NCBI RefSeq assembly: GCF_900110425.1
Contig: NZ_FODS01000027.1
Location: 1-46,008, forward strand
Direction: 5' to 3'
Origin: Salinihabitans flavidus
GTDB lineage: Bacteria > Pseudomonadota > Alphaproteobacteria > Rhodobacterales > Rhodobacteraceae
Length of the DNA stretch: 46,008 nt
Shown here: positions 17,599-27,747 of the stretch, piece after piece
Layout: every line of letters starts with the position of its first letter
Numbering within the stretch: position 1 is the first letter of the stretch
Program-made: the position numbers and the translations under genes
Notes under the pieces: generated by a model
Seen by the model: only the letters and a program-made list of their open reading frames with translations
Database searches by the model: none
Told to the model about the DNA's origin: nothing

Positions 17599-19893
17599 CT
17601 ACGACAGTTGCGCCTGCACTGTCTCGGTCAGATCGGCAAGGGAAAAGGGTTTGGGCAGGAAGACGGAATTTGGAATGCGTGCCTGATTCTCCGCTAAGCT
17701 GTCCTCGGCATACCCTGAGACAAACACCACCCCCACGTCTGGGCGCGTTTCGCGTGCCCGGCGAACCCAACTGGGCCCGTCCATGCCGGGCATCACCACA
17801 TCGGTCACGAAAAGATCGACGTTCAGGGAGTCATCGTCCAGGGCCTCAAGCGCGGCCTCTGCCGAGCCGACTTCGATCACCGTATACCCGCTGAGCCGAA
17901 GCGCCCGGGCGGCAAAGGTGCGCACGGGGGCTTCATCCTCGACCAGAAGGATCACCCCCTCACCCTGATGCTTCGCCCGTGTCTTCCGGGGCTCGCGGGC
18001 AATCGTGCCGGGCAACTCGTAGACGTCATGCATCGGGAAAAGCAGGGTGAAATTGCTGCCTGCCCCGAGCACGCTGTCAACGAAAATATAGCCGCCCGTC
18101 TGCTTGACGATGCCATATGCGGTCGACAGGCCAAGCCCCGTGCCCTCGCCCGTGCGCTTGGTGGTATAGAACGGCTCGAACACCTTCTGGATCTTGTCCG
18201 GCGCGATGCCACGACCGACGTCCGAGACCTTGACGGAAACGTAGCGGCCCGGAGGCACGACAGCCCGGTCACGGGTCAGCGGCTCATGGAGCGCAAGGCA
18301 TTCGGTTCTGATCGTGATCTCGCCCCCGTCGGGCATGGCGTCGCGCGCATTGACCACGAGGTTCATCAACACCTGTTCAAGCTGACGCTTGTCCGCACGG
18401 ATCGAATCGAGCACCGGGTCATGATACAGCGAGAGCGTCACCTTTTCGCCCACGAGCCGGTTGAGAAGATGGGTCAGGTCCGCAAGCGTGTCACGCAGAT
18501 CGATCACCTCCGGGCGCAGGGTCTGCTTGCGCGAAAAGGCCAGTAACTGTCCAACAAGCGACGCCGCGCGATTGGCGTTCTGGTTGATCTGCACAAGATC
18601 CGCGTAATCCGGATCGCCCTGATCGTGGCGCAGCAGCAGAAGGTCGCAATGGCCTGAAATCGCGGTCAGAAGGTTGTTGAAATCATGCGCCACCCCGCCG
18701 GCAAGCTGCCCGATCGCCTGCATTTTCTGGCTCTGGACGAACTGTGCTTCCAGTGTCTTGAGTTCGGTCGCGTCGTTCAATACCGCGATTAGAGTGACAT
18801 CCGAGCCTTCCACCACGCGGGTCAGCGTGACCTGGATGAAAACCTCACGATCCGTTCTTCTCAGGCGCAGGAATTCCGAATGATGCAGGCCGTGCCCGAC
18901 CGCCGCCTCCGCCAGCCAGTCGGAAATCGCGCGTCCCAATCCTTCCATGAGATCGCTCATTTCCGTGTCGCGCGTAATCTCCCGATCCACGAGTTCACGG
19001 GCCATGCGATTGGCCAGAAGCACCCGCCCGTCCGGCGCCACCTTCAGCAGGGGAACCGGAAGCTCGTCGAACACAACCACCCCGCCGCGCACCGCCGGAA
19101 CATCCGCCGGAAGCAGGTATATCTCGCGGCGGCCCGCGCTTGCCTCGAATTCGGCCACAAGACATTGCCGCGGCCCATCGCGCGTGAGCACGTCATTGGC
19201 CTCTCCGATGCGGATCCGACCGCTGGCAAAAACCTCCGGCAAGCTCTTGGGGCGTGCCCCGAGAAAATCGCGCGCTGCGGCGTTGATGAAGAGGACCGTC
19301 CCGTCCCGTCCGGTTGTCAGCATCGGAAGGCGCGGCACCCCTCCAGGCTGGGTTGCGCGGTCCTCCGGTTCATCGAGTTCCCACAGAACGGCGTTTCCAG
19401 CCACTCGCGTTGCGTGCAGATCGAGAATGCCGCGCCGCGTCTCGATCTGCTCACGCCCGGTGCCAGTGGCGAGCGCGGATGCCTGCAACCGCTCGATCAC
19501 CAGACCCGGGGCGGCAATTCGTGTGTGCAAAAGGGCCAGAAGCCCCCCGTCCCCTTCCGGCATCAGCGCGCGCGCCGGGCCGTTGGCATGACACATGGCG
19601 CCATCAGTATCGCAGAGCAATCGGGGGGCCGCGCTGTTGTCGATCGCGTCTATCAGCGCGGAAAACCCGTAGCGTCGTTTCATCCGGATCGCCCGGCTCA
19701 GCGCCCACAAAAGCACGATCAGCGCACATGCGACGCCGCCGCCCATCGTCAGCAGCGCCTTCAGACGGCTATCGCCACTGAGATAGGCCAGCACGAAGAA
19801 CCCGACCGCCACGATAGCGATAGCCCCGACCCTGCGATAAAGCCGGTCGGACATCCGGGCCAGGGGCCCCGACGTGAGTCCGGTATCGGTCAA
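17599..19893 (-). CDS. cckA: Hybrid histidine kinase CckA
   Basis: A 764-residue membrane kinase that phosphorylates ChpT and so controls CtrA. Two membrane segments (about 22-38 and 44-66) are followed by PAS-like regions (about 80-300). The HisKA helix carries the phospho-His at 403 (G-G-V-A-H-D-F-N-N-L-L-T-A-I-S-G). The HATPase has N-A-R-D-A-M, D-V-G-R-G-I and G-E-G-T-G-L-G-L-S. The C-terminal receiver has Asp698 in T-D-V-V-M-P-G-M-D-G. TTG 19893 has AAGGG six bases upstream; ATG 19854 (MSDRLYRRVG) is the alternative start. A CtrA box lies 53-67 bp upstream. Architecture and V-A-H-D-F-N-N-L-L-T are those of CckA. Confidence 0.93.
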   Translation of the reverse strand: MTDTGLTSGPLARMSDRLYRRVGAIAIVAVGFFVLAYLSGDSRLKALLTMGGGVACALIVLLWALSRAIRMKRRYGFSALIDAIDNSAAPRLLCDTDGAMCHANGPARALMPEGDGGLLALLHTRIAAPGLVIERLQASALATGTGREQIETRRGILDLHATRVAGNAVLWELDEPEDRATQPGGVPRLPMLTTGRDGTVLFINAAARDFLGARPKSLPEVFASGRIRIGEANDVLTRDGPRQCLVAEFEASAGRREIYLLPADVPAVRGGVVVFDELPVPLLKVAPDGRVLLANRMARELVDREITRDTEMSDLMEGLGRAISDWLAEAAVGHGLHHSEFLRLRRTDREVFIQVTLTRVVEGSDVTLIAVLNDATELKTLEAQFVQSQKMQAIGQLAGGVAHDFNNLLTAISGHCDLLLLRHDQGDPDYADLVQINQNANRAASLVGQLLAFSRKQTLRPEVIDLRDTLADLTHLLNRLVGEKVTLSLYHDPVLDSIRADKRQLEQVLMNLVVNARDAMPDGGEITIRTECLALHEPLTRDRAVVPPGRYVSVKVSDVGRGIAPDKIQKVFEPFYTTKRTGEGTGLGLSTAYGIVKQTGGYIFVDSVLGAGSNFTLLFPMHDVYELPGTIAREPRKTRAKHQGEGVILLVEDEAPVRTFAARALRLSGYTVIEVGSAEAALEALDDDSLNVDLFVTDVVMPGMDGPSWVRRARETRPDVGVVFVSGYAEDSLAENQARIPNSVFLPKPFSLADLTETVQAQLS

Positions 19894-19945
19894 GACCTGC
19901 CCTTACGCGTGATTCCAAACTGTCCCATATATGGCAGGCTAACGG

Positions 19946-19960
19946 TTAAGCAGATATTAA
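19946..19960 (-). promoter_or_regulatory. cckA: CtrA-binding box upstream of cckA
   Basis: TTAA (19946-19949), seven bases, TTAA (19957-19960): an exact match to the CtrA full-site consensus TTAA-N7-TTAA. It sits in the 110-bp gap between rsmB and cckA, in an unusually AT-rich patch. CckA feeds phosphate to CtrA through ChpT, so this would close a feedback loop. The site is visible; binding is inferred. Confidence 0.65.
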
Positions 19961-20003
19961 GAGATCCCAAAATCAGCTCCTGCAACGATCGGTGTGCCCG
20001 CAA

Positions 20004-21167
20004 TTACCGCGTCATGTGAGCGGTAAAGAACCCATCGCCGCCATCCTCAAGCCGCCATTGCCGCGAAAACGTCTGATGCCAGCGCGGCCGCGCATCTGTA
20101 AAAGCGGTGATCCGCGCGTCGTTCTCCTCGCGGAGCAGCGAACAGGTGGCATAGACCAGCACACCGCCCGGCGCGACCAGTTCCGCGGCCTCCGACAGGA
20201 TCGCGTCCTGCACGCGCGTCAGCTCCGAAAGCCGGTCCGGCGTCAGGCGCCACTTGCCTTCGGGGTCACGCCGCCAGCTTCCGGAACCCGAGCAGGGCAC
20301 GTCACAGAACACCAGATCAAATGGGGCCTCGCCCCGGCACTCCTCCGCGCGCAGGATTCGCGCCTCGACCCCGGCGCGCGCCGCCCGGTCAGGAAGATCC
20401 CGGAGCCGTGCGGGGACCGCATCATACGCATGAAACCGCGCGTCACAGCGCCCGGCCATCGCTAGAAGTTTTCCACCTCCCCCGGCACAGTAATCCAGCA
20501 CCTTCATCCCGCGGCAGAGCGGCAGCGCCTCCACCGCCGCTTGGCTTGCGCCGTCCTGCAATTCTACCAGACCGCCGCGATAGGCCGCGCCCTGCGCCAC
20601 GCGCCGGGCCCCGTCGGTCACGACAAGGGCAGTCTCGGCAATCTCGTGCGGCTGCGCGCATACCCCGTCAGCGGACAACGCGGCAATGGCCGTTTCGCGA
20701 TCCGCCTTGCGCAGGTTCACCCGAAGCATCACCGGCGCGCGATGGCGCAGTGCCCCGGCCTCGGCCTCCAGCGCTTCGCCCAGCGATGCGCGCATCTCCG
20801 GCAGGAGCCAGTCGGGCAGATCGAGACGCTCCCCCTCCGCCGCCGGCGGGCGCCCGGCCATGCGTTCGGCCTCCGTCAGCGGCGCGGGGGCGTAACCTGC
20901 CCCCGAAAACAGGTCGTCGAGCGGCAGCCCGTCATCGCGGCACAGTCCGATCAGAAGGGCGCGCCCGTTCTCTCCCCCGCCGAGCGCGGCAAGCGACCGC
21001 CTGCGCCGCAGCACGTCATAGACATGGTCGCGCACCGCCGCGCGATCCTTCGATCCGGCGAAGCGGCTTGCGCGCGCCCAGCCGGTCAACGCCTTTTCCG
21101 CCGCCGTCCCGGCAAGGATCTCGTCCAGTATGCCGATTGCCGCCTGAATCCGCGCGCCGGGTGTCAT
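20004..21167 (-). CDS. rsmB: 16S rRNA m5C methyltransferase, RsmB/NOP2-Sun family
   Basis: A 387-residue SAM-dependent RNA cytosine-C5 methyltransferase. The start at 21167 (MTPGARIQAAIGIL) has GGAGGGG just upstream. The N-terminal helical NusB-like region is followed by the Rossmann domain. SAM motif V-L-D-Y-C-A-G-G-G-G-K-L-L-A comes first. Motif IV D-V-P-C-S-G-S-G-S-W-R-R-D-P-E and motif VI Y-A-T-C-S-L-L-R-E-E-N-D supply the two catalytic cysteines. The N-terminal domain is weaker than in E. coli RsmB, so another family member's target base is possible. It lies upstream of cckA on the same strand. Confidence 0.88.
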   Translation of the reverse strand: MTPGARIQAAIGILDEILAGTAAEKALTGWARASRFAGSKDRAAVRDHVYDVLRRRRSLAALGGGENGRALLIGLCRDDGLPLDDLFSGAGYAPAPLTEAERMAGRPPAAEGERLDLPDWLLPEMRASLGEALEAEAGALRHRAPVMLRVNLRKADRETAIAALSADGVCAQPHEIAETALVVTDGARRVAQGAAYRGGLVELQDGASQAAVEALPLCRGMKVLDYCAGGGGKLLAMAGRCDARFHAYDAVPARLRDLPDRAARAGVEARILRAEECRGEAPFDLVFCDVPCSGSGSWRRDPEGKWRLTPDRLSELTRVQDAILSEAAELVAPGGVLVYATCSLLREENDARITAFTDARPRWHQTFSRQWRLEDGGDGFFTAHMTR

Positions 21168-21391
21168 CGGCCCCCCTCCGGGAAATGATGTGCGGTCATC
21201 TTTCAGATCTTTCCTGCTGATCCATCGGCTGGTCGGCACCGATTGCGGGGGCCATCATCCCTTCATCATTTGCCCGGCGGCGGAGGTCAAGACATTGCGG
21301 CAGCGGCATTCCCCCGCGAACTGAACAAGCGTGCAATAATTCCGATTGCGTGGCGTGCCCCATGCGATAGTCTGCGCGCCGGGAGGACATC

Positions 21392-23014
21392 ATGACAGAC
21401 ACGATCGGGGCATTTTTCGATACTGCGGTGCGCGCCCATGGCGCGCGGGCCTTCATTGCCGTGCCGGCGGACGAGGAGCGGCCCTATCACCCGGCGGGGC
21501 TGGAGTGGAGCTATGCCGAGGCGGCGGCGCAGGTGGGCACGCTCCGCGCGGCGCTTGAAGGCGCGGGATACGGGCATGGGGACCGCATCGCGGTGCTACT
21601 GGGCAACCGGCCGGAGATGGTGTTGTTCAAGCTGGCGTGCAACATCCTCGGGATATCCTGGGTGCCGGTGAACCCCGACTACCGCCCGGCCGAAACCGCC
21701 TATCTGCTTGAAGACAGCGGTGCGGGGCTGACCGTCGCGGCGCCGGAGTTCATCGAGCAGATGCGCGCCGGGATTGCCGAGAGCGGGCGCGATGTGCCCC
21801 TGTGCGAACTGGACACGGCGACGGCCTTCGCGCCGACGCCCAAAGGTGCCGCGCGCACCGTTAACGGCTTGGTCACTCCCGAGACGGAAGCCAGCCTGAT
21901 CTACACATCCGGCACGACGGGACGGCCCAAGGGCTGCATCCTCAGCCATGCGTATGAAATCAGCCTTGGCGAATGGTACGCCAGCCGCGGGGGGCTGATC
22001 CGGCTCGAACCCGGCCATACGCGGATATACTGCCCGCTTCCCTTGTTTCACGTTAACGCGGGGATCTTTCTGACCTTCGCGGTGATGGCGACGGGCAGTT
22101 GCCAGATCGTGCCGGAACGGTTCCGCGCCTCCGCCTGGTGGCGCGAGATCGTGGAGAGCCGCGCCACGGCGGCGCATTACCTCGGCATCATCATTCCGGC
22201 GCTGATGAAACGCGACCCGGACGAATGGGAGCGCAGGCACACGCTCGAATGGGCGCTTGGCGCGGGGGTGGAGCCGACGCTGCACCGCCCCTTCGAGGAC
22301 CGGTTCGGCCTCCCGCTGATCGAGGTCTGGGGCATGACGGAGATGTGCCGCATCCTGACCGACAACGAGGAGCCGCGCCGCATCGACACCCGTGCCATGG
22401 GCCGCCCGCAACCGGGGCTGGAGGTCAGGGTGGTGGATGACAACGACCACGAGGTGCCGCGCGGAACGCCCGGTGAAATGGTGCTGCGCCATTCCGCGCA
22501 AACTCCGAGAAAGGGGGCGTTTTCCGGCTATCTCAACCTGCCCGAGGCGACCGAGGAGGCCTGGCGCGGCGGCTGGTTTCACACCGGCGACACGGTGGAG
22601 ATGGACGAGACGGACATGATCACCTTCGTGGACCGCAAGAAGAACATCATCCGCCGCAGCGGCGAGAATATCGCCGCCGCCGAGATCGAGGCCTGCCTTC
22701 TCGATCACCCGTCGGTGCGATCGGTGGCGGTGCTCGCGGTGCCCGATCCGCTGCGCGACGAAGAGGTGATGGCCTGCGTGGTCTGCGACCGGGCGGGCGA
22801 CGCGGCGCTGGCCGAAGCGCTTTTCGCATGGTGTTTCGAGCGGCTGGCCTACTACAAGGCGCCCGGCTGGGTGCAGTTCCGCGATATGATCCCGGTGACC
22901 GGCACGCAGAAGATCCAGAAACACGCGCTGTTCGCGCCGGGAAGCGACCCGACCACCCTGCCCCGCACCCATGATTTCCGCGCCTTGAAGCGTCGCGAGA
23001 CAAAAGCCGGTTAA
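21392..23014 (+). CDS. Acyl-CoA synthetase (AMP-binding enzyme, CaiC-like)
   Basis: A 540-residue ANL-superfamily ligase that activates a carboxylic acid to an acyl-AMP and then a CoA thioester. ATG 21392 follows GGGAGGAC. Motifs are the P-loop L-I-Y-T-S-G-T-T-G-R-P-K-G, V-W-G-M-T-E-M (A5), W-F-H-T-G-D-T (A7), V-D-R-K-K-N-I-I-R-R-S-G-E-N-I-A-A-A-E-I-E (A8 hinge), and the A10 lysine in T-G-T-Q-K-I-Q-K. The G-W-F-H-T-G-D/F-V-D-R-K-K combination and overall shape resemble crotonobetaine/carnitine-CoA ligases. It is a single-gene unit; the substrate is not readable. Its 3' gap contains a repeat element. Confidence 0.93.
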   Translation: MTDTIGAFFDTAVRAHGARAFIAVPADEERPYHPAGLEWSYAEAAAQVGTLRAALEGAGYGHGDRIAVLLGNRPEMVLFKLACNILGISWVPVNPDYRPAETAYLLEDSGAGLTVAAPEFIEQMRAGIAESGRDVPLCELDTATAFAPTPKGAARTVNGLVTPETEASLIYTSGTTGRPKGCILSHAYEISLGEWYASRGGLIRLEPGHTRIYCPLPLFHVNAGIFLTFAVMATGSCQIVPERFRASAWWREIVESRATAAHYLGIIIPALMKRDPDEWERRHTLEWALGAGVEPTLHRPFEDRFGLPLIEVWGMTEMCRILTDNEEPRRIDTRAMGRPQPGLEVRVVDDNDHEVPRGTPGEMVLRHSAQTPRKGAFSGYLNLPEATEEAWRGGWFHTGDTVEMDETDMITFVDRKKNIIRRSGENIAAAEIEACLLDHPSVRSVAVLAVPDPLRDEEVMACVVCDRAGDAALAEALFAWCFERLAYYKAPGWVQFRDMIPVTGTQKIQKHALFAPGSDPTTLPRTHDFRALKRRETKAG

Positions 23015-23050
23015 TGCGCTGAACTGAAGGGAAAATCTCCTTTCTGCATC

Positions 23051-23151
23051 ACGTCGGTAAAACGTCGGTATTACGTCGGTATCGACCACCGACATCGCGC
23101 CAGATCGCGCGATGTGAACGCAGCGCGCGTTGCGCGATGGTGCGCCGGGCC
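23051..23151 (+). repeat. Phased-repeat element, copy 1
   Basis: ACGTCGGTA begins at 23051, 23062 and 23073, an exact 11-bp period. A 31-bp segment containing the hairpin CATCGCG-CCAGAT-CGCGATG-like dyad follows, then GAAC plus GCGCGCGTTGCGCG (23116-23136), eight extra bases and CCGGGCC (23145-23151). The same layout occurs inverted at 41530-41622: 31 of 34 core bases match, the 31-bp spacer length is identical, and 18 of 21 bases match in the second block. It lies in a 209-bp gap between two convergent genes, so it is not in a gene promoter. No known element is recognised. Confidence 0.75.
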
Positions 23152-23223
23152 ACGCTGGAGCATACGCAGCCCGGCAGATCCCCCGCCCTCCTGGGGGCGA
23201 AGGCGGGGAATCGAGTCACGTCG

Positions 23224-23478
23224 TCAGTCGGTCATAGGGGCTTCCATCAGACCGGCGGCCTTTGCGGCTTCGACTTCGGCGTCATCGAGTGCACCGTCGC
23301 CATTGGTGTCCAGATTCTCGAAGTCTTCCTCGGTCATCTCCGGATAGGCGGCTTGAACCTCTTCGAAGCTGACGGTGCCGTCGCCATCGGTATCCATCTC
23401 ACTCACGCTCTGAGCAACGGCAAGCGCCGGGATCATCAGAGCACCGAGAGTGACGATGGTGGAAGTCATTTTTGTCAT
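23224..23478 (-). CDS. Small secreted EF-hand protein
   Basis: An 84-residue exported calcium-binding protein. The start at 23478 (MTKMTSTIVTLGALMIP) has GAGGAG upstream and gives a clean signal peptide ending A-V-A-Q; a longer frame to 23493 is less likely. Two EF-hand loops follow: D-T-D-G-D-G-T-V-S-F-E-E and D-T-N-G-D-G-A-L-D-D-A-E, each with Asp/Asn ligands at positions 1, 3 and 5 and Glu at 12. It is probably periplasmic and binds Ca2+. It is monocistronic, convergent with the acyl-CoA synthetase. Partner and role are unknown. Confidence 0.87.
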   Translation of the reverse strand: MTKMTSTIVTLGALMIPALAVAQSVSEMDTDGDGTVSFEEVQAAYPEMTEEDFENLDTNGDGALDDAEVEAAKAAGLMEAPMTD

Positions 23479-23767
23479 GGTGCGTCTCCTCATTTGGCTG
23501 AAGAAGGCCTCTTGCCTTCACGGGAAATGAAACGCGTGGCTCAGGGGTGGGAAAGAGGGCCGCCACACACGAGGACATTCCGGGCCAAAACCTGCCCATC
23601 TGCGGGGAGCGACTCGGCAAAGGGTTGCCGGGCAAAATCATGCCGCCGAAGTTGCGCGGAGTTTGTCCGCTGCAACCGGAGGTTTTCAGCAAAGAATGGC
23701 CGGAGAAGCCCGCCATCCCTGCTTCGGTGGTCAATGGCTCACGCGGCCCGGGACCGATTCGAGGAGA
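23479..23767. other. Intergenic stretch without recognisable gene
   Basis: The 413-bp gap between nrdJ and the EF-hand gene (23479-23891) holds the EF-hand ribosome site and presumably its promoter at the left, and the nrdJ terminator at the right. Open frames crossing it are antisense extensions with no recognisable protein. I see no repeat or RNA gene in the middle. Confidence 0.5.
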
Positions 23768-23800
23768 TGAAAAAAAGGGGGGCCCGGAGACCCCCCTTCA
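23768..23800 (-). terminator. Rho-independent terminator of nrdJ
   Basis: GGGGGG-CCCGGAGA-CCCCCC on the plus strand (23777-23796), with AAAAAAA to its left. Read on the minus strand this is a GC-rich hairpin followed by seven U residues, about 90 bp after the nrdJ stop. Confidence 0.8.
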
Positions 23801-23891
23801 GTTTCGCCGTTCAGGCTCACTCATTTCTTACCGCCCGGTTTCTGCCTGCGGCCTGAACGCCGTCAGGGGCGAGCGCACCCGCCCCGGAACC

Positions 23892-26800
23892 TTAGCTGCA
23901 GCCGCTCGTCGCGCCGCAGGTGTTGCACTTCATGCAGGTGCCGTTGCGCACCATCGTATAGTTGCCGCATTCCCCGCAAGCTTCGCCTTCATAGCCCTGC
24001 ATACGGGCCTTGGTCCGCTCATCAATGCGCATCGAGGTTGTCGTGGTCGTCGTCGCACTCATCGCGGCGGTCGCGGCGGTCGTGGTGGTTTCGGGCACCA
24101 GCGTCTGAAGCGCCGCCTGCGGATCGGCCCCGCCTCTGAAGGACATCGCTTGCGCCTGACCGCCGTTGAACACCACCAGTTCCTGCGGCAGGCGCTTGCG
24201 CAGATAGCCGCTCGAACTGATCTGCTTGAGCACTTCGAGCGAGCGGGTGGCGGCGGCGTCGCTCATCTCGGTGATGTTGCTGACGCCCTCTTCCTCGCCC
24301 CGGCCCAGATCGTCAAAGCTGGCCCCTTCGGGTTTCACATGCGCCAGATCGGTCCGGTCGAGGTAGCTGACCGCCAGCTCGCGGAAGATGTAATCGAGGA
24401 TCGACGTGGCGTTCTTGATGCTGTCGTTGCCCTGCACCATGCCCGCAGGCTCGAACTTGGTGAAGGTGAAGGCGTCCACGAACTCTTCCAGCGGCACGCC
24501 GTATTGCAGGCCGACGGAGATCGCGATGGCGAAGTTGTTCATCATCGCACGGAATCCCGCGCCTTCCTTGTGCATGTCGATGAAGATCTCGCCCAGAGAG
24601 CCGTCACCATATTCGCCGGTCCGCAGATATACCTTGTGCCCGCCGACAATCGCCTTCTGGGTGTAGCCCTTGCGCCGTTCGGGCAGCTTGTCGCGCCCGG
24701 CGCGCGCCACTTCCTTCACGATCACCTTCTCGACGATCTTCTCGGCCAGCACCTGCGCCTTGTCGGGGATCGAGCCGGTTTCAAGCGCCTCGGCGGCCTC
24801 GTCGTCATCCTCCACCAGCGCGGAGGCGAGCGGCTGCGACAGCTTGGAGCCGTCACGATAGAGCGCGTTGGCCTTCACGCCGAGCGACCAGCTCAGTTCA
24901 TAGGCGCTCTGGCAATCCTCGATCGTGGCGTCGTTGGGCATGTTGATCGTCTTGGAGATCGCCCCCGAGATGAAGCTTTGCGCCGCGGCCATCATGTAGA
25001 TGTGGCTATCCACGCTCAGATACCGCGTGCCGGTCTTGCCGCAGGGGTTGGCGCAATCGAAGATGTGGTAATGCTCTTCGCGCAGATGCGGCGCCCCCTC
25101 CAGCGTCATGGTCCCGCAGACATGGTTGTTCGCGGCCTCCACGTCGGCCTTTGAAAAGCCCAGATGCGCCAACAGGTCGAAGGTCGGATCGCAGAGTTTC
25201 TCCTCGTCGATGCCAAGGATGTTGGTGCAGAACTCCGCGCCAAGCGTCCATTGGTTGAACACGAAGCGGATGTCGAACGCCGAGGCGAGCGAGGATTCGA
25301 CCTTCTCGATCTCGTTCGGCCCGAAGCCGCGCGCATGAAGCGAGGCGTGGTTGATCGCCGGCGCGTTCGCAATGGTGCCATGCCCTTCGGCATGGGCCAC
25401 GATCTCTTCGATCTGCGCCGAGCCGTAGCCCAGCTTTTCCAGCGCCGCGGGCACCGACTGGTTGATGATCTTGAAGTATCCCCCGCCGGCGAGCTTCTTG
25501 AACTTCACCAGTGCAAAATCGGGTTCGATCCCGGTTGTGTCGCAATCCATCACCAGCCCGATGGTGCCGGTGGGCGCGATCACGCTGACCTGCGCGTTGC
25601 GATAGCCGTGCGTCTCGCCAAGGCTGAGCGCCTCGTCCCAGCTCGACATCGCCAGATCGACCAGCCGCCGGTCCGGGCAGTTGGCATGATCGAGCGGCAC
25701 CGGCGGCACCGCCAGCCCCTCGTAGCCCTCGGCCGCCCCCGTGGCGGCGGTGCGGTGGTTGCGGATCACCCGCAGCATGTGCGCGCTGTTGCGCTCATAC
25801 CCCGGAAAGGCGCCAAGCTCGCCCGCCATCTCGGCGCTGGTGGCATAGGCCACGCCGGTCATGATCGCGGTCAGCGCGCCGGTGATGGCCCGGCCCTCGT
25901 CGCTGTCATAGCCGTGGCCCATGTTCATCAGCAGCCCGCCGATATTGGCATAGCCAAGTCCCAGCGTGCGGAACTCATAGGAAAGCTGCGCGATCTCCTT
26001 CGACGGGAACTGCGCCATCAGTACCGAAATCTCCAGCGTGATGGTCCAGAGCCGGGTGGCGTGCATGTACTCCTCGGCCTGAAACTCCCCGTCGCGCAGG
26101 AATGTCAGAAGGTTCATCGAGGCGAGGTTGCAGGCCGTGTCGTCGAGGAACATGTATTCCGAGCACGGGTTGGACGCGCGGATCGCCCCGTCCTCGGGGC
26201 AGGTATGCCACGCGTTGATCGTATCGTGGAACTGAATCCCCGGATCGGCGCAGGCCCATGCGGCGTGCCCCACATCCTCCCAAAGCGCGCGCGCCTTGAT
26301 GGTTTTGGCCACGGACCCGTCGGTGCGCCGGATCAGCTCCCAGTCGGCATCGTCCCTGACCGCCTGAAGGAAGGCGTCCGTCACCCGGATCGAGTTGTTG
26401 GAGTTCTGGCCCGACACGCTGGCATAGGCCTCGGAATCCCAATCGGTGTCATAGGTCGGGAACTCGATGCTGCCGTATCCCTGCCGGGCGTAGTCGAGCA
26501 CCCGCTTGATGTAGGTCTCGGGGATCGAATCGCGCTTGGCGTTGCGGATCGCCGTCTTCAGCCCGTCGTTCACCTTCGGATCATAGGCATCCGCTTCGGC
26601 CCCGTCCCAGGCCCGGATCGCGGCGAAGATCTCGTTGAGTTTTCTCTCGTGCATCTTGGAGCCGGCGACGATGCTCGCCACCTTCTGCTCTTCGCGCACC
26701 TTCCAGTTGATGAATTCCTCGATGTCGGGATGATCGGCATCGCAGATCACCATCTTCGCGGCGCGGCGGGTTGTCCCGCCGGACTTGATCGCGCCCGCCG

Positions 26801-27563
26801 CGCGGTCCCCAATCTTCAGAAAGCCCATGAGACCGGAGGACTTCCCGCCCCCCGACAGCGATTCGCCTTCCGCGCGCAGCGACGAGAAGTTGGTGCCGGT
26901 GCCTGAGCCGTATTTGAACAGGCGCGCCTCGCGCACCCAGAGATCCATGATCCCGCCATCGCCCACAAGATCGTCCCCGACCGATTGAATGAAGCAGGCA
27001 TGCGGCTGCGGATGCTCATAGGCCGAGGTCGAGCGCGTCAGCTCGCCGCTTTCGTGATCGACGTAATAGTGCCCCTGGCTCGGACCGTCGATGCCATAGG
27101 CCCAGTGCAGCCCGGTGTTGAACCACTGCGGAGAGTTCGGCGCCGCGCGCTGCGTCGCCAGCATGTGCCGCATCTCGTCGTAATAGGCCTGCGCGTCCTC
27201 TTCGGTGGTGAAATAGCCACCCTTCCAGCCCCAGTAGGCCCAGGCCCCCGCAAGCCGGTCGAACACCTGCTTGGCGCTGGTCTCTCCGGTCCGCTCGGAC
27301 CCGACGGGAACAGAGCGCCAGAGAAACTCGGGAACACCCTTTTCCTTTACCCTCTTGCTTTTAACCGGAACGCCGGCCTTGCGGAAATACTTCTGCGCGA
27401 TGACATCGCTGGCGACCTGGCTCCAGCTTGCCGGCACCTCGATCTCGTCAAGGCGGAACACGATGGTGCCATCGGGATTGCGGATCTCCGACGCCGTGGT
27501 GGCGAACTCCAGATCCGCATATGCATCCTGGCCTGCCTTGGTGAACTTTCTTTCAATCTTCAT
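23892..27563 (-). CDS. nrdJ: Vitamin B12-dependent ribonucleotide reductase (class II)
   Basis: A 1223-residue adenosylcobalamin-dependent reductase that makes deoxynucleotides with or without oxygen. The start at 27563 gives [20 protein letters not shown]; an extra 42 codons upstream are unlikely. Visible features include S-P-Q-W-F-N-T-G, the [18 protein letters not shown] active-site stretch with the radical Cys and Glu, A-P-T-G-T-I-G phosphate-binding loop, and a C-terminal Cys-rich zinc-ribbon-like tail (G-E-C-G-N ... C-M-K-C-N-T-C-G). The long C-terminal extension is typical of NrdJ. It is monocistronic, with an NrdR box about 185 bp upstream and its own terminator. Cobalamin supply is therefore needed for DNA synthesis. 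Confidence 0.97.
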   Translation of the reverse strand: MKIERKFTKAGQDAYADLEFATTASEIRNPDGTIVFRLDEIEVPASWSQVASDVIAQKYFRKAGVPVKSKRVKEKGVPEFLWRSVPVGSERTGETSAKQVFDRLAGAWAYWGWKGGYFTTEEDAQAYYDEMRHMLATQRAAPNSPQWFNTGLHWAYGIDGPSQGHYYVDHESGELTRSTSAYEHPQPHACFIQSVGDDLVGDGGIMDLWVREARLFKYGSGTGTNFSSLRAEGESLSGGGKSSGLMGFLKIGDRAAGAIKSGGTTRRAAKMVICDADHPDIEEFINWKVREEQKVASIVAGSKMHERKLNEIFAAIRAWDGAEADAYDPKVNDGLKTAIRNAKRDSIPETYIKRVLDYARQGYGSIEFPTYDTDWDSEAYASVSGQNSNNSIRVTDAFLQAVRDDADWELIRRTDGSVAKTIKARALWEDVGHAAWACADPGIQFHDTINAWHTCPEDGAIRASNPCSEYMFLDDTACNLASMNLLTFLRDGEFQAEEYMHATRLWTITLEISVLMAQFPSKEIAQLSYEFRTLGLGYANIGGLLMNMGHGYDSDEGRAITGALTAIMTGVAYATSAEMAGELGAFPGYERNSAHMLRVIRNHRTAATGAAEGYEGLAVPPVPLDHANCPDRRLVDLAMSSWDEALSLGETHGYRNAQVSVIAPTGTIGLVMDCDTTGIEPDFALVKFKKLAGGGYFKIINQSVPAALEKLGYGSAQIEEIVAHAEGHGTIANAPAINHASLHARGFGPNEIEKVESSLASAFDIRFVFNQWTLGAEFCTNILGIDEEKLCDPTFDLLAHLGFSKADVEAANNHVCGTMTLEGAPHLREEHYHIFDCANPCGKTGTRYLSVDSHIYMMAAAQSFISGAISKTINMPNDATIEDCQSAYELSWSLGVKANALYRDGSKLSQPLASALVEDDDEAAEALETGSIPDKAQVLAEKIVEKVIVKEVARAGRDKLPERRKGYTQKAIVGGHKVYLRTGEYGDGSLGEIFIDMHKEGAGFRAMMNNFAIAISVGLQYGVPLEEFVDAFTFTKFEPAGMVQGNDSIKNATSILDYIFRELAVSYLDRTDLAHVKPEGASFDDLGRGEEEGVSNITEMSDAAATRSLEVLKQISSSGYLRKRLPQELVVFNGGQAQAMSFRGGADPQAALQTLVPETTTTAATAAMSATTTTTTSMRIDERTKARMQGYEGEACGECGNYTMVRNGTCMKCNTCGATSGCS

Positions 27564-27747
27564 GATCTGCCTCTTTGTCCCGTTTTGTCCCGTGCGTCCC
27601 GGTCTCTGCCCCAAGCCGTCGTTGCGGTTCGGATGCGCCTTGCGCAGGTACGCAAATTCCCTTGTCCGGCAAACACAGCTTGCCGACATCTGTCCGGGCC
27701 TGTCGCCCGGTGATACTCTGCTAACGAACCCCGTTCCCTTGATAGGG

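Noticed and set aside
23178-23208. Terminator CCCCGCC...GGCGGGG between the acyl-CoA synthetase and the EF-hand gene
   Set aside because: The stem exists but no U-run follows on either strand and the loop is long, so I did not list it as a terminator.
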